A stretch of 64,000 bases of DNA, taken from UBA4781 sp963556045 (GTDB taxonomy: Bacteria > Chloroflexota > Anaerolineae > Anaerolineales > Anaerolineaceae). Positions 8,196 through 15,964 of this stretch are shown here, in pieces. The translations under genes and the position numbers were made by a program. The stretch covers positions 992,001 to 1,056,000 of the forward strand of contig CAUVYA020000002.1 of NCBI GenBank assembly GCA_963556045.3, read 5' to 3'. Each line of letters starts with the position of its first letter. Position 1 is the stretch's first letter. The notes beneath the pieces were generated by a model, which saw nothing but the letters and a program-made list of their open reading frames with translations, ran no database searches and had not been told where the DNA came from.

Positions 8196-8873
8196 TTAAT
8201 CACACTGGCGGGTAAACAACCTGTGCAGTTTGACCATTCCACTGGCAAGCAGATGTTCGATAGAAGTCAGGCGCTCGGCGTGTATCTGCGCCTGGCGCAG
8301 GCTGATCTTCAATTCAGCGGCGGAATGGAAATCGGGCAGGGTGAGAGTCGCCAGCCCTACTTCTGGATAGGTATGCGCATCCGAACCGACCGTGAACGGC
8401 AGCTTCCATTGTTCTGCCAGTTGCGCAGCCTTTTCGTTGAATTCCGTCTTGAAGCAGCGCGCGTTGAAAACTTCCACCGCATCCACCAGCGGCAGGATGC
8501 GCTCCAGTTCTCCCGCTTTCCAGTTAGCGCGGAATGCATCACAGGGGTGCGGCAAACTGATGAAGGCGCCCTGCGCACGCATCGATGCAATGGTCTCCTG
8601 CGGAGATAAGCCCTGTGGGATTTCCTCTTCTAAAAAATAGGCAATGATCTCGCCGCTGGTCGTCTGAACTTCCTCTGACACTACTACCAGTTCCTTATCC
8701 ATCTCATAGGCTTTCAAAGCGCCCTGGATGGTGTTGTGGTCGGTAATGCACAACCGCTGCACACCATTATCATGCGCGGTCTGCAGCAGACGCTCCAAAC
8801 GATTGATGCTGTCGGGTGAATAGGAAGAATGACAGTGCAATTCAGCTTTTACGATGTTGGGATCATTCATCAT
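8196..8873 (-). CDS. PHP-domain metal-dependent phosphoesterase
   Basis: This 225-residue protein has the four PHP metal-binding motifs: ELHCHSSYS at the N-terminus (His13 and His15), ITDHNT, SLPHP in the middle, and GSDAH toward the C-terminus. The stand-alone PHP family includes histidinol phosphatase-like and YciV-like nucleotide or RNA phosphoesterases; the substrate cannot be fixed here. Its ATG overlaps the last 11 bases of the upstream LasA-like gene and lies 9 bases after a GGAG, so it is probably translationally coupled. It is the last protein gene of the ino1 operon. Its role beside inositol phosphate and peptidoglycan genes is not obvious, although a phosphatase acting on inositol phosphate or a nucleotide would fit the first two genes. 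Confidence 0.82.
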   Translation of the reverse strand: MMNDPNIVKAELHCHSSYSPDSINRLERLLQTAHDNGVQRLCITDHNTIQGALKAYEMDKELVVVSEEVQTTSGEIIAYFLEEEIPQGLSPQETIASMRAQGAFISLPHPCDAFRANWKAGELERILPLVDAVEVFNARCFKTEFNEKAAQLAEQWKLPFTVGSDAHTYPEVGLATLTLPDFHSAAELKISLRQAQIHAERLTSIEHLLASGMVKLHRLFTRQCD

Positions 8874-10371
8874 TGGATAAATCTCCGGGAGGGGGTTCGC
8901 GGGTAGCTTCTAGGCGGCTGATCATGGTAAGGTAGTTGCCCCAGGGGTATGCCTGCACCACTACGTCCCCATTCACCAGTGTACCCTCACAGAATTTCAC
9001 TTTCTTAAAAGCCTGGTATCCGCTTAAAACAAAGGGCAGCCCGCCTTCTGCCAGCACCCATTCGCCGTTATATTTGCGCGCGATATGAATATGGATGCCC
9101 GAAGAACTGCCACCTGCACAGGAAGGATGCCCGATGCGTTCATCCTGGATCACATAATCACCCACCTGCACTTTGTCTGAACCGGAAATATGCATATACA
9201 GCAGCACCCAGCCGGTCTGTTCATTGCCGTCGCCATCCAGATCGAGCACCACCACTCCTGTGCCGGTGCGTACGACCAAACCCGATGCCGCAGCGGTCGC
9301 CCATTTGATGGACGTACCGCAGCCGGTTCGATCAAGCGGAGGGGCGAAATCCAGTGCCGCCAGCGGTCCATCCTCCCCCCAGGCAGAATGCGGTCCGCAG
9401 GTGTAGTTCCAAACCTGCCCATCGGGGAAGGGTAAATTCAATTCTGGCTGGCTGGCACCAGCCGGGAAAAGGGGTTCGACCGTTTGCGCACGCTGCCAGG
9501 CATCGCTGAATAACTCGCTATGCACCTGTGAAATGGTGCGCTCACCGTACAGAGAAGTCTGCCATACATCTGGAGTGGAAATGCTCGCCAGGTAGGTCAT
9601 GACCGCCACCGTGCCTGCATTGAGGTTGGGAGCAAGACGCAGGCTGCTGCCATCGCTGAAGGTCAGTTCGGTCAGTGTGCCGGCGCGCCAGCCATAATAC
9701 CCAATTTCCAGTTGTCGGATGACCAGACCAAGCTGCTTGTACAAACCGCCCTTGACGGTATTGATAAATCCATACGGGTAAAGATCCGCTTCCGTTGTTT
9801 GCGGATACCCGCTCACCCAGCCGCTGGAGAATTCCAGCAGAGTCAGTAGAATGCGGGGATTGATGGAGTGTTCCAGCGCTAACTGATAGAGGATCTCAGC
9901 ACCCGGCGTGGTGCCGCGTGTCATCAATTCCGTATAACCTGCCAGTTCCCCATTCTTTTCGGTGACAAAGGCGGTCACATCCAGGTCGCTGGCAGAAGGG
10001 GAAAAAACCACATCGCTATCGGGAATAAGCAGGGTATCAGGTGTAATCACATCCAGCACGTTAGGGATATACAGTATTGTGCCCGGAACGAGCAGCAGTG
10101 GAATTTCATCCGTCTCTTCCGCGAATTGGATGGCAGACTGCTCCACACCAAAATGGGCAGCCACCACCTGCAAAGTATCGCCCGATTGGGAAGAGTATTC
10201 AATAAAGCCATCCGGAACAGGATCTGGTGTGACGGTAGGAGAAGGTACCGGGGTTACCGTAACCGCAGAGGTGGGAGTGCCAACCGACGCCATAAATGGG
10301 CTGGAACAGCCTGCCAGCACGGATACTAATAAAAGTATTGCAAAGAATTTACCAGTAGATCTCATTTTCAT
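8863..10371 (-). CDS. LysM lipoprotein with LasA-like M23 metallopeptidase domain
   Basis: This 502-residue lipoprotein has a signal peptide with lipobox LAGC (Cys22), a Thr/Pro-rich linker, a LysM-like peptidoglycan-binding motif at about 57-104, a helical middle region (about 140-300), and a C-terminal M23 domain resembling beta-lytic LasA. Zinc-site residues are visible: His328 in GPHSAWG, Asp341 in AALDF, His394 in LYMHI, and His427/His429 in GIHIHIAR. M23A enzymes cut peptidoglycan crosslinks. An insertion DLDGDGNEQTGW looks like a calcium-binding DxDxDG loop. The gene overlaps the upstream paralogue by 23 bases and the downstream PHP gene by 11. The tandem paralogue lacks the LysM. It may act in cell-wall remodelling, but some Chloroflexota have unusual envelopes, so the true substrate is open. 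Confidence 0.82.
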   Translation of the reverse strand: MKMRSTGKFFAILLLVSVLAGCSSPFMASVGTPTSAVTVTPVPSPTVTPDPVPDGFIEYSSQSGDTLQVVAAHFGVEQSAIQFAEETDEIPLLLVPGTILYIPNVLDVITPDTLLIPDSDVVFSPSASDLDVTAFVTEKNGELAGYTELMTRGTTPGAEILYQLALEHSINPRILLTLLEFSSGWVSGYPQTTEADLYPYGFINTVKGGLYKQLGLVIRQLEIGYYGWRAGTLTELTFSDGSSLRLAPNLNAGTVAVMTYLASISTPDVWQTSLYGERTISQVHSELFSDAWQRAQTVEPLFPAGASQPELNLPFPDGQVWNYTCGPHSAWGEDGPLAALDFAPPLDRTGCGTSIKWATAAASGLVVRTGTGVVVLDLDGDGNEQTGWVLLYMHISGSDKVQVGDYVIQDERIGHPSCAGGSSSGIHIHIARKYNGEWVLAEGGLPFVLSGYQAFKKVKFCEGTLVNGDVVVQAYPWGNYLTMISRLEATREPPPGDLSNDE

Positions 10372-11593
10372 CCGTCACATACCCAATTGCTTCCACCGAA
10401 ATACCATCAAGAACCATCTCGCCTTCATACTGGGCGCCGCTGCCGCGTGAGATCCATCCACTCATCACGAAGGGGATATCACGATCGGCGGAAACCCACA
10501 CGCCATTATACCGCCTGGCAATATGAACGTGTGTACCGCTGGAAACACCGCCCTCACAGGACGGATGACCGATGACATCGCCCGCCTGCAGTGTTACCCC
10601 ATTCTGCACACGCCCTTCAGAGGCAATATGCATATATAAAAGTACCCATCCAGTTCCGGTATTGCCATCCCCATCCAGATCCAGCAGCACCGCGCCATCC
10701 TCCGCATAGGTCACCACGCCATCCGCCACTGCCCGCACCCAGTTCTCACTCTGGTAACAACCGTAACTCTCTCCGGGTGGAGAAAAATCCAGCGCCGCCC
10801 AGCCCGCCCCATCTCCCCAGGCAGAATGGGGACCGCTGGTGAAATGCCAGCGTTCTCCCTGTGCAAAAGGCAGCTGCATGGTAGGCTGCTGCAGTTCCAA
10901 CGGGTAGAGTTCATCCACCTCATATTGAAAGGGTTCGCCAAACAGGCGCACATAACTGGTGTAAAAACCCAGCGGTGATACAGCCAGCTCCCAATCATGC
11001 TGACCCATCAGCAATCCAAAGAAATAGTGCAGTGCTGCGGTAGCATGGTTCAATTCCTCCGTTCCCTCAATGCTGGTTCCATCCAACAGGCTGAAGTTGC
11101 TCAACGCACCCGCTTCATGGATATAAAAGCCACGATTCAATTCATTGGCAGCCCACGAAAGCTGACGAAATAAGCCATTACGTTCTTGCAGTGCAGTGTT
11201 GATGGGGTATTCACCCTGATTTTCTGGAAGCGCATCACTGACCCAGTGTGAACGATATTCCAGGACTGCCAGCAGCAGGCGCGGGTTCACCGAATACATG
11301 AGGCTGATATTTTCCACAATATCCGCCCCATTCATGGGAGCATCATCCACCATCTCCGTGTAACCTGCCAGGTAACCGCCCTGAGATCGGATGAATTCCT
11401 GTACATTAAAACCGGTCAGAGAAGGACCAACCACCAGTTCGGCATCCGGTATCAGATTTGAACCCGGATTGAATGCGTGTGCGTCCGCCGCTTCATCAGA
11501 GTCGGAAAGCTCTGCCTGTGTGCTACCACAGGCAGAAACAAGAAGCATACTAAAAGCCATCACTAGTGAAATGGAATATTTCTGAAATTTCAT
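10349..11593 (-). CDS. Lipoprotein with LasA-like M23 metallopeptidase domain (paralogue without LysM)
   Basis: This 414-residue lipoprotein has lipobox VSAC with Cys22, a helical middle region sharing the AGYTE, INPR/VNPR and LLxLLE-like pattern with its neighbour, and a LasA-like M23 domain. Zinc and catalytic residues are His256 (GPHSAWG), Asp269 (AALDF), His322 (LYMHI), and His355/His357 (GTHVHIAR). A DLDGDGN loop is again inserted. Compared with the downstream paralogue it has lost, or never had, the LysM segment. Its start codon shares one base with the HIT gene stop (TAATG), and its end overlaps the next gene by 23 bases, so the products should be made together. Tandem duplication followed by loss of the wall-binding module is the simplest reading. 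Confidence 0.82.
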   Translation of the reverse strand: MKFQKYSISLVMAFSMLLVSACGSTQAELSDSDEAADAHAFNPGSNLIPDAELVVGPSLTGFNVQEFIRSQGGYLAGYTEMVDDAPMNGADIVENISLMYSVNPRLLLAVLEYRSHWVSDALPENQGEYPINTALQERNGLFRQLSWAANELNRGFYIHEAGALSNFSLLDGTSIEGTEELNHATAALHYFFGLLMGQHDWELAVSPLGFYTSYVRLFGEPFQYEVDELYPLELQQPTMQLPFAQGERWHFTSGPHSAWGDGAGWAALDFSPPGESYGCYQSENWVRAVADGVVTYAEDGAVLLDLDGDGNTGTGWVLLYMHIASEGRVQNGVTLQAGDVIGHPSCEGGVSSGTHVHIARRYNGVWVSADRDIPFVMSGWISRGSGAQYEGEMVLDGISVEAIGYVTDENEIYW

Positions 11594-11940
11594 TATCTGG
11601 TTTGTACTGGCAGATGTTTCCCTGCGATCAGATGCACGTGCATATGGAATACGCTCTGCCCCGCATCCGGTCCGGTATTGATGAGCAAACGGTATCCATC
11701 CTCATCCACGCCTTCTTGTATGGCAAGTTCTTTCGCTACCATGATCAATTTTCCAAGAAGTTCCTGATGCTGTTCATTCACCTCATTTAATGAACGGATG
11801 TGTTCATTCGGCACGATCAGGATGTGCACAGGGGCTGCCGGGTGGATATCACGGAAAGCCGTCACCAGCTCATCTTGATAGATCACCCGCCCATCCAGAT
11901 CCCCTGCTATGATCCTGCAAAAAACACAATCAGACGGCAT
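11593..11940 (-). CDS. HIT-family nucleotide hydrolase/transferase (HinT-like)
   Basis: This 115-residue protein is a single histidine-triad domain with the triad HMHVHL (His99, His101, His103), an N-terminal CVFCRI segment and the LIVPNEHI strand typical of HinT/PKCI-type proteins. HinT enzymes hydrolyse adenosine phosphoramidates and acyl-AMP. Its ATG directly follows the stop of ino1 with no spacer, and its stop shares a base with the next start. Coupling to inositol phosphate synthase is suggestive, but HIT genes occur in many contexts, so the link may be only operonic. Confidence 0.93.
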   Translation of the reverse strand: MPSDCVFCRIIAGDLDGRVIYQDELVTAFRDIHPAAPVHILIVPNEHIRSLNEVNEQHQELLGKLIMVAKELAIQEGVDEDGYRLLINTGPDAGQSVFHMHVHLIAGKHLPVQTR

Positions 11941-13023
11941 CTACTCTTTGCCCGCAATGAAATCCTGGGTCATTGCCAGCGCTTTATCATCCTTATATTG
12001 GCGCGGGGGAGTTTTCATGAAATATGAGGCAGGACCGTACAGCGGACCACCGATCCCGCGATCCATCGCCAGTTTGATGCAGCGCAGCGCATCGATCACC
12101 ACACCGGCTGAATTGGGTGAATCCCATACTTCCAGCTTGGCTTCCACCTGCAGGGGGACATTGCCGAAGGTAGTGCCTTCCATGCGGATATGGGCAAATT
12201 TGCGGTCGGTCAGCCAGGGCACGTAATCGCTGGGACCGATATGAATATCTCCTTCCGGCAGTTCATAAGGCAGCATGGAGGTAACCGCGCCGGTTTTGGA
12301 GATCTTCTTGGATTCCAGACGTTCACGCTCCAGCATATTCATGAAATCGGTATTGCCGCCGAAGTTGAGCTGGTAGGTATGGTCGAGGCGCACACCACGA
12401 TCGACAAACAGGCTGGCGAGCATACGATGCAAAATGGTAGCGCCAACCTGTGATTTAACATCATCCCCAATGATGGGAAGATTATGTTCAATAAAACGGG
12501 GCGCCCAGTAAGGGGAACTGGCGATGAAAACCGGAATGGCGTTCACCATACCGCAGCCGGCTTCCAAGATTTGTTCCACATACCATTTGGTCGCCATTTC
12601 AGAACCGACCGGCATGAAATTGATGACCACATCCGTTTTCGTATCTTTGAGTATACTGGCAACATCGTCGGTGGGTCCGGGGGCTTTGGTCACGATCTGG
12701 CTGACATATTTCCCCAATCCGTCATGGGTCATACCGCGGTATACCTTGACGCCCATGTGGGGCACATCCGCAAAACGGTAGGTGTTGTTGGGGAAAGCAT
12801 AGATCGCTTCAGAAAGGTCTTTGCCGACCTTGGTATCCACTACATCAAACGCTGCGGTAAATTCAATATCATGAACATGATAACCGCCCAAATTCACATG
12901 CATCAATCCGGGTACCCGATCCTCATCCTTGGCATCACGATAGAAATGAACGCCCTGCACCAATGCAGAAGCGCAGTTTCCCACACCGATGATCGCTACC
13001 CGTACTTTTTTGTCTTTGCTCAT
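11941..13023 (-). CDS. ino1: Inositol-3-phosphate synthase (bacterial short form)
   Basis: This 360-residue enzyme of the actinobacterial/archaeal-type inositol-1-phosphate synthase family converts glucose 6-phosphate to inositol 3-phosphate with NAD+. The NAD-binding Rossmann motif IGVGNCAS lies near residue 13, and conserved segments FMPVGSE, GDDVKSQVGAT, LNFGGNTDF, KTGAVTS and DSPNSAGVVIDA are present. Length matches the short bacterial form. The start ATG has AAGGAG eight bases upstream. It heads an operon with HIT, two M23-like lipoproteins and a PHP phosphoesterase. Inositol in such bacteria may feed phosphatidylinositol, compatible solutes or inositol-linked thiols; the window does not decide which. 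Confidence 0.95.
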   Translation of the reverse strand: MSKDKKVRVAIIGVGNCASALVQGVHFYRDAKDEDRVPGLMHVNLGGYHVHDIEFTAAFDVVDTKVGKDLSEAIYAFPNNTYRFADVPHMGVKVYRGMTHDGLGKYVSQIVTKAPGPTDDVASILKDTKTDVVINFMPVGSEMATKWYVEQILEAGCGMVNAIPVFIASSPYWAPRFIEHNLPIIGDDVKSQVGATILHRMLASLFVDRGVRLDHTYQLNFGGNTDFMNMLERERLESKKISKTGAVTSMLPYELPEGDIHIGPSDYVPWLTDRKFAHIRMEGTTFGNVPLQVEAKLEVWDSPNSAGVVIDALRCIKLAMDRGIGGPLYGPASYFMKTPPRQYKDDKALAMTQDFIAGKE

Positions 13024-13180
13024 AGGTCTTGCTCCTTAGAAAATGTATAAACGTAATTCTATCATCTCTGTCTCTTTTGATTAAGAAAGTATATATACAA
13101 TAGAACCGATATGACTCAATGCAAAATCTGCTTCGGTCACAATATAGAATAACCCAACATGGATGAAATTGATCAGTTTT

Positions 13181-14233
13181 TCAAGATATTCTTTTTTGAA
13201 CGATCTCGGAAATATACCCGATCGCCCAATCACGCGAAGAATCCGGGGAGCAGCCCTGCTGCTGCAGCAGGTGGTTGAACTGGTCATCAAAGACGTGTAG
13301 TTGATTCAGCACGGTGGGAGCATGCCGGCAGAAAATGGTGCGGCTGTGGCTTTCCCCCACCTTGGGGCTGAATGACTCTGCGCTGAACCAGTCTCCCACA
13401 AAGGTCAGGTTGGCTTGATGCGCTTTTTCTGAAATGACCACGCGAATATCCTGAATATGCTCCGTATCCTTGAGAAATTCCAGCAGTATTTCCAGACGAG
13501 CGCGGGTGGCTTCCATTCCATGCCTTTCCAGGCAGAAATCAGGGTCGATCAGCAAATCACAGCCGCTTTTCTCGGCATGCACCTGTAAAGTCTGGCGTTC
13601 CAGGCGCTGTAGACTGTGGTAATACTGACCATACACAATATTGCCATCTCTCAGTTTCCATATTTCATCCTGCACATCTGCGTCAGGAATAGAAAAGGAA
13701 GAAAGTGCAGCTCTCTGACGTAATCTGCCATAATAACGGAGATTACTCACCCAGGCTGCATACTCTCCGAGCAATCTGGTGCGTTCTTCTGCCCAGGCTG
13801 TCACCCATAAGTTCGTGATCTCTCCAGATGAGTTGTGCATCACCAAATTCTCCATATCCTGCAGCGATACTTTTTGGGGAAAGTCGGAAAAATCATCACG
13901 CACCGCCACGGCGTGCAGTTGAGCGGTCATTTCACCCGGAACACTTCCAACTGCCACCGGCAGGATCGGGATATTCATGGCAAGCGCGTAACCCGTTTCC
14001 TGGTGCACCCAGGGACGCAGGCTGGAATTTTCCGTCAGCAGAGGGAGAAAAACATGCGCGTGAGCGATCATCTTTTTAATCTCATCGGTGAACGGTTTGC
14101 CGCCCATGATGTTCTTGTCACAGAGAGGATGATAGCCATTTTCCTGAAGCACATTCAAGGCATTTTCCAGAAGAGTTCTATCTTCATGGGAATATGCGAT
14201 AAAAATACGATACGGGTACGATCCTGTTTCCAT
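13181..14233 (-). CDS. TIR-domain protein, orphan
   Basis: This 350-residue cytoplasmic protein has an N-terminal TIR domain (about residues 6-130) beginning YRIFIAYSHEDR. The helix WVHQETGYA carries the WxxxE pattern with the likely catalytic glutamate at residue 79 (Trp75). Bacterial TIR domains often hydrolyse NAD+ or make signalling nucleotides. The C-terminal 200 residues are not recognised; they look mixed alpha/beta with no membrane segment. The ATG at 14233 was preferred over the upstream 14287 because it follows a purine-rich AAAGGG and the longer form adds only basic residues. No obvious partner effector, STAND ATPase or Thoeris gene adjoins it. It lies 157 bases upstream of ino1 on the same strand, probably as its own unit. 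Confidence 0.82.
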   Translation of the reverse strand: METGSYPYRIFIAYSHEDRTLLENALNVLQENGYHPLCDKNIMGGKPFTDEIKKMIAHAHVFLPLLTENSSLRPWVHQETGYALAMNIPILPVAVGSVPGEMTAQLHAVAVRDDFSDFPQKVSLQDMENLVMHNSSGEITNLWVTAWAEERTRLLGEYAAWVSNLRYYGRLRQRAALSSFSIPDADVQDEIWKLRDGNIVYGQYYHSLQRLERQTLQVHAEKSGCDLLIDPDFCLERHGMEATRARLEILLEFLKDTEHIQDIRVVISEKAHQANLTFVGDWFSAESFSPKVGESHSRTIFCRHAPTVLNQLHVFDDQFNHLLQQQGCSPDSSRDWAIGYISEIVQKRIS

Positions 14234-14443
14234 CCTTAGCCCTTTCCCTGCCTTTCTATGATCTTCCTTCTCTTTTAAGAGAATCAAATAAAATGATACA
14301 TCTTTTTCCCTTTTAATGAAAATTCAATACTTTAGCATCCTGAACCGTTCAGAAACCTCGTCCGTCTTTGCTTCTATCTCAAATATTTTTATTTTCGTTG
14401 TTTTCCATATTGATGACGAATGACATTCCTCTCACACCATAAT

Positions 14444-14472
14444 TTGACAACTTTTAACCCTTATGATATAAA
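14444..14472 (+). promoter_or_regulatory. Sigma-70 type promoter of the metK leader
   Basis: TTGACA at 14444-14449 and TATAAA at 14467-14472 are separated by 17 bases. This places transcription start near 14480, about 30 bases ahead of the SAM-I riboswitch. Confidence 0.75.
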
Positions 14473-14509
14473 ACTAGGAATTAACAACAGAATAGTGCCC
14501 CAATAATTA

Positions 14510-14630
14510 CTCTTATCCAGAGAGGTGGAGGGATCGGCCCTGTGAAACCTCGGCAACCCGGGAAGCAAACCGCAAGGAATGCTCGACGAAGGTGCCAACT
14601 CCGGCAGAAAGTCGTTCTGGAAGATGAGAG
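14510..14630 (+). promoter_or_regulatory. SAM-I (S-box) riboswitch
   Basis: The P1 stem pairs CTCTTATC (14510-14517) with GATGAGAG (14623-14630). Between them lie the S-box signatures AGAGGTGGAGGGA, ACCTCGGCAACC, a GCAAACCGCAAGGAA segment and AAGGTGCCAACTCC. The element binds S-adenosylmethionine and normally lowers expression of methionine or SAM genes when SAM is plentiful. It precedes metK and is followed by a terminator, so control by transcription termination is expected. Confidence 0.97.
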
Positions 14631-14649
14631 GAGATGCGTTACACACTGC

Positions 14650-14685
14650 ATTTGCCCCTCAATCTGGACGGGGCAAATTTTTTTT
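14650..14685 (+). terminator. Riboswitch-controlled intrinsic terminator
   Basis: The arms ATTTGCCCC and GGGGCAAAT (14650-14658 and 14670-14678) form a hairpin followed by eight T residues. It sits 20 bases after the SAM-I P1 stem and just before the metK ribosome site AAGGAG. Confidence 0.93.
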
Positions 14686-14705
14686 AAGAAAAGGAGCTAC
14701 AAAAC

Positions 14706-15908
14706 ATGGATTCTTTAATGGAGTCACCAAAATATCTATTCACCTCTGAATCGGTCACCGAAGGTCATCCGGATAAATTATGCGACCAGGTCAGTGATGC
14801 GGTGGTCGATGCCTGTCTGGAACAGGACCCCACCTCACGGGTAGCATGTGAAACTGCAGCCAAGACCGGTTATGTTATGCTGCTGGGAGAGATCACCACC
14901 AAAGCGGTTATCAATTATGACGAACTGGCACGCGACGTCATCAAAGACATCGGCTATGACCACACCGATAAAGGTTTCGATTACAACACCTGCGGGGTGC
15001 TGGTTGCCATTTGCAAACAATCCCCCGATATCGATATGGGCGTTTCCAAAGCCAAAGAAGCCAAAGAAGGCAAGATGGATGATATCGAAGCCATCGGCGC
15101 CGGCGACCAGGGTATGATGTTCGGTTATGCCTGCAATGAGACGGATGTACTGATGCCCATGCCGATCTACCTGGCGCATAAACTCACCCGCCGGCTGGCA
15201 GAAGTACGCAAAGATGGTACTCTCGATTGGCTGCGTCCGGATGGCAAGAGCCAGGTGACCGTAGAATACGGCTATGGTAAACCCAAACGTATTAACACCG
15301 TCGTGATCAGCACCCAGCATGCTCCCGAAGTATCGCATGATGAGATCGAAAAAGAGGTCATTGAAAAGATCATCCGCCCCATCATTCCAGAGGGCATGCT
15401 CGATGATGACACCATCTTCCATATCAATCCCACCGGTCGTTTTGTAACCGGCGGTCCAAAAGGCGACTCCGGTGTGACCGGTCGTAAGATCATCGTGGAT
15501 ACCTACGGTGGTATGGGACGTCATGGCGGCGGCTGCTTCAGCGGAAAGGATGCCACCAAGGTTGACCGCTCTGCTGCCTATGCCGCCCGCTGGGCTGCCA
15601 AGAACGTGGTCGCCGCTGGTCTGGCTGACCGCTGCGAGATCCAGGTGGCTTATGCCATTGGCGTCGCGCATCCCGTCAGCATCAATGTCGAGACGTTCGG
15701 CACCGGCAAGATCCCCGGTGATAAGATCGCCGGCTTGATCTACGATACTTTCGATCTGCGCCCCGGCGCCATCCTGCGCGATCTTGATCTGCGCAAACCG
15801 CAATTTCGCAAGTTCACCAATTACGGTCACTTCGGTCGTGACGATCTCGACCTGGCATGGGAACGCACCGACAAAGCAGATGCCCTACGCAAAGCAGCCG
15901 GTCTGTAA
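14706..15908 (+). CDS. metK: S-adenosylmethionine synthetase
   Basis: This 400-residue methionine adenosyltransferase makes SAM from methionine and ATP. It shows the N-terminal TSESVTEGHPDKLCDQ motif, GAGDQGMMFGYA, the TFHINPTG-like IFHINPTGRFVTGGPKGDSG signature region, and GGGCFSGKDATKVDRS in the phosphate-binding loop. Length and motif order match the bacterial enzyme. The ATG at 14706 follows AAGGAG by 9 bases; a second ATG at 14721 is less well placed. It is a single-gene unit under a SAM-I riboswitch, which gives product feedback, and ends at a bidirectional terminator. Confidence 0.98.
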   Translation: MDSLMESPKYLFTSESVTEGHPDKLCDQVSDAVVDACLEQDPTSRVACETAAKTGYVMLLGEITTKAVINYDELARDVIKDIGYDHTDKGFDYNTCGVLVAICKQSPDIDMGVSKAKEAKEGKMDDIEAIGAGDQGMMFGYACNETDVLMPMPIYLAHKLTRRLAEVRKDGTLDWLRPDGKSQVTVEYGYGKPKRINTVVISTQHAPEVSHDEIEKEVIEKIIRPIIPEGMLDDDTIFHINPTGRFVTGGPKGDSGVTGRKIIVDTYGGMGRHGGGCFSGKDATKVDRSAAYAARWAAKNVVAAGLADRCEIQVAYAIGVAHPVSINVETFGTGKIPGDKIAGLIYDTFDLRPGAILRDLDLRKPQFRKFTNYGHFGRDDLDLAWERTDKADALRKAAGL

Positions 15909-15929
15909 GATTTAATCCCCTATGTATGA

Positions 15930-15963
15930 AAAGAGGCTTGAGAGAATTCTCTCAAGCCTCTTT
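15930..15963. terminator. Bidirectional terminator between metK and ftsK
   Basis: A perfect 15-base inverted repeat (AAAGAGGCTTGAGAG and its complement) surrounds the loop AATT, with T-rich flanks on both strands. It serves convergent genes: metK on the plus strand and ftsK on the minus strand, whose stop codon is at 15965. Confidence 0.9.
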
Positions 15964-15964
15964 C

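Noticed and set aside
13081..13290. 69-codon minus-strand frame overlapping the TIR gene end
   Set aside because: Overlaps the conserved frame and has no family resemblance.
14835..15830. 331-codon open frame on the minus strand opposite metK
   Set aside because: It has no ribosome site or family signature and mirrors the conserved metK frame; a codon-bias shadow.
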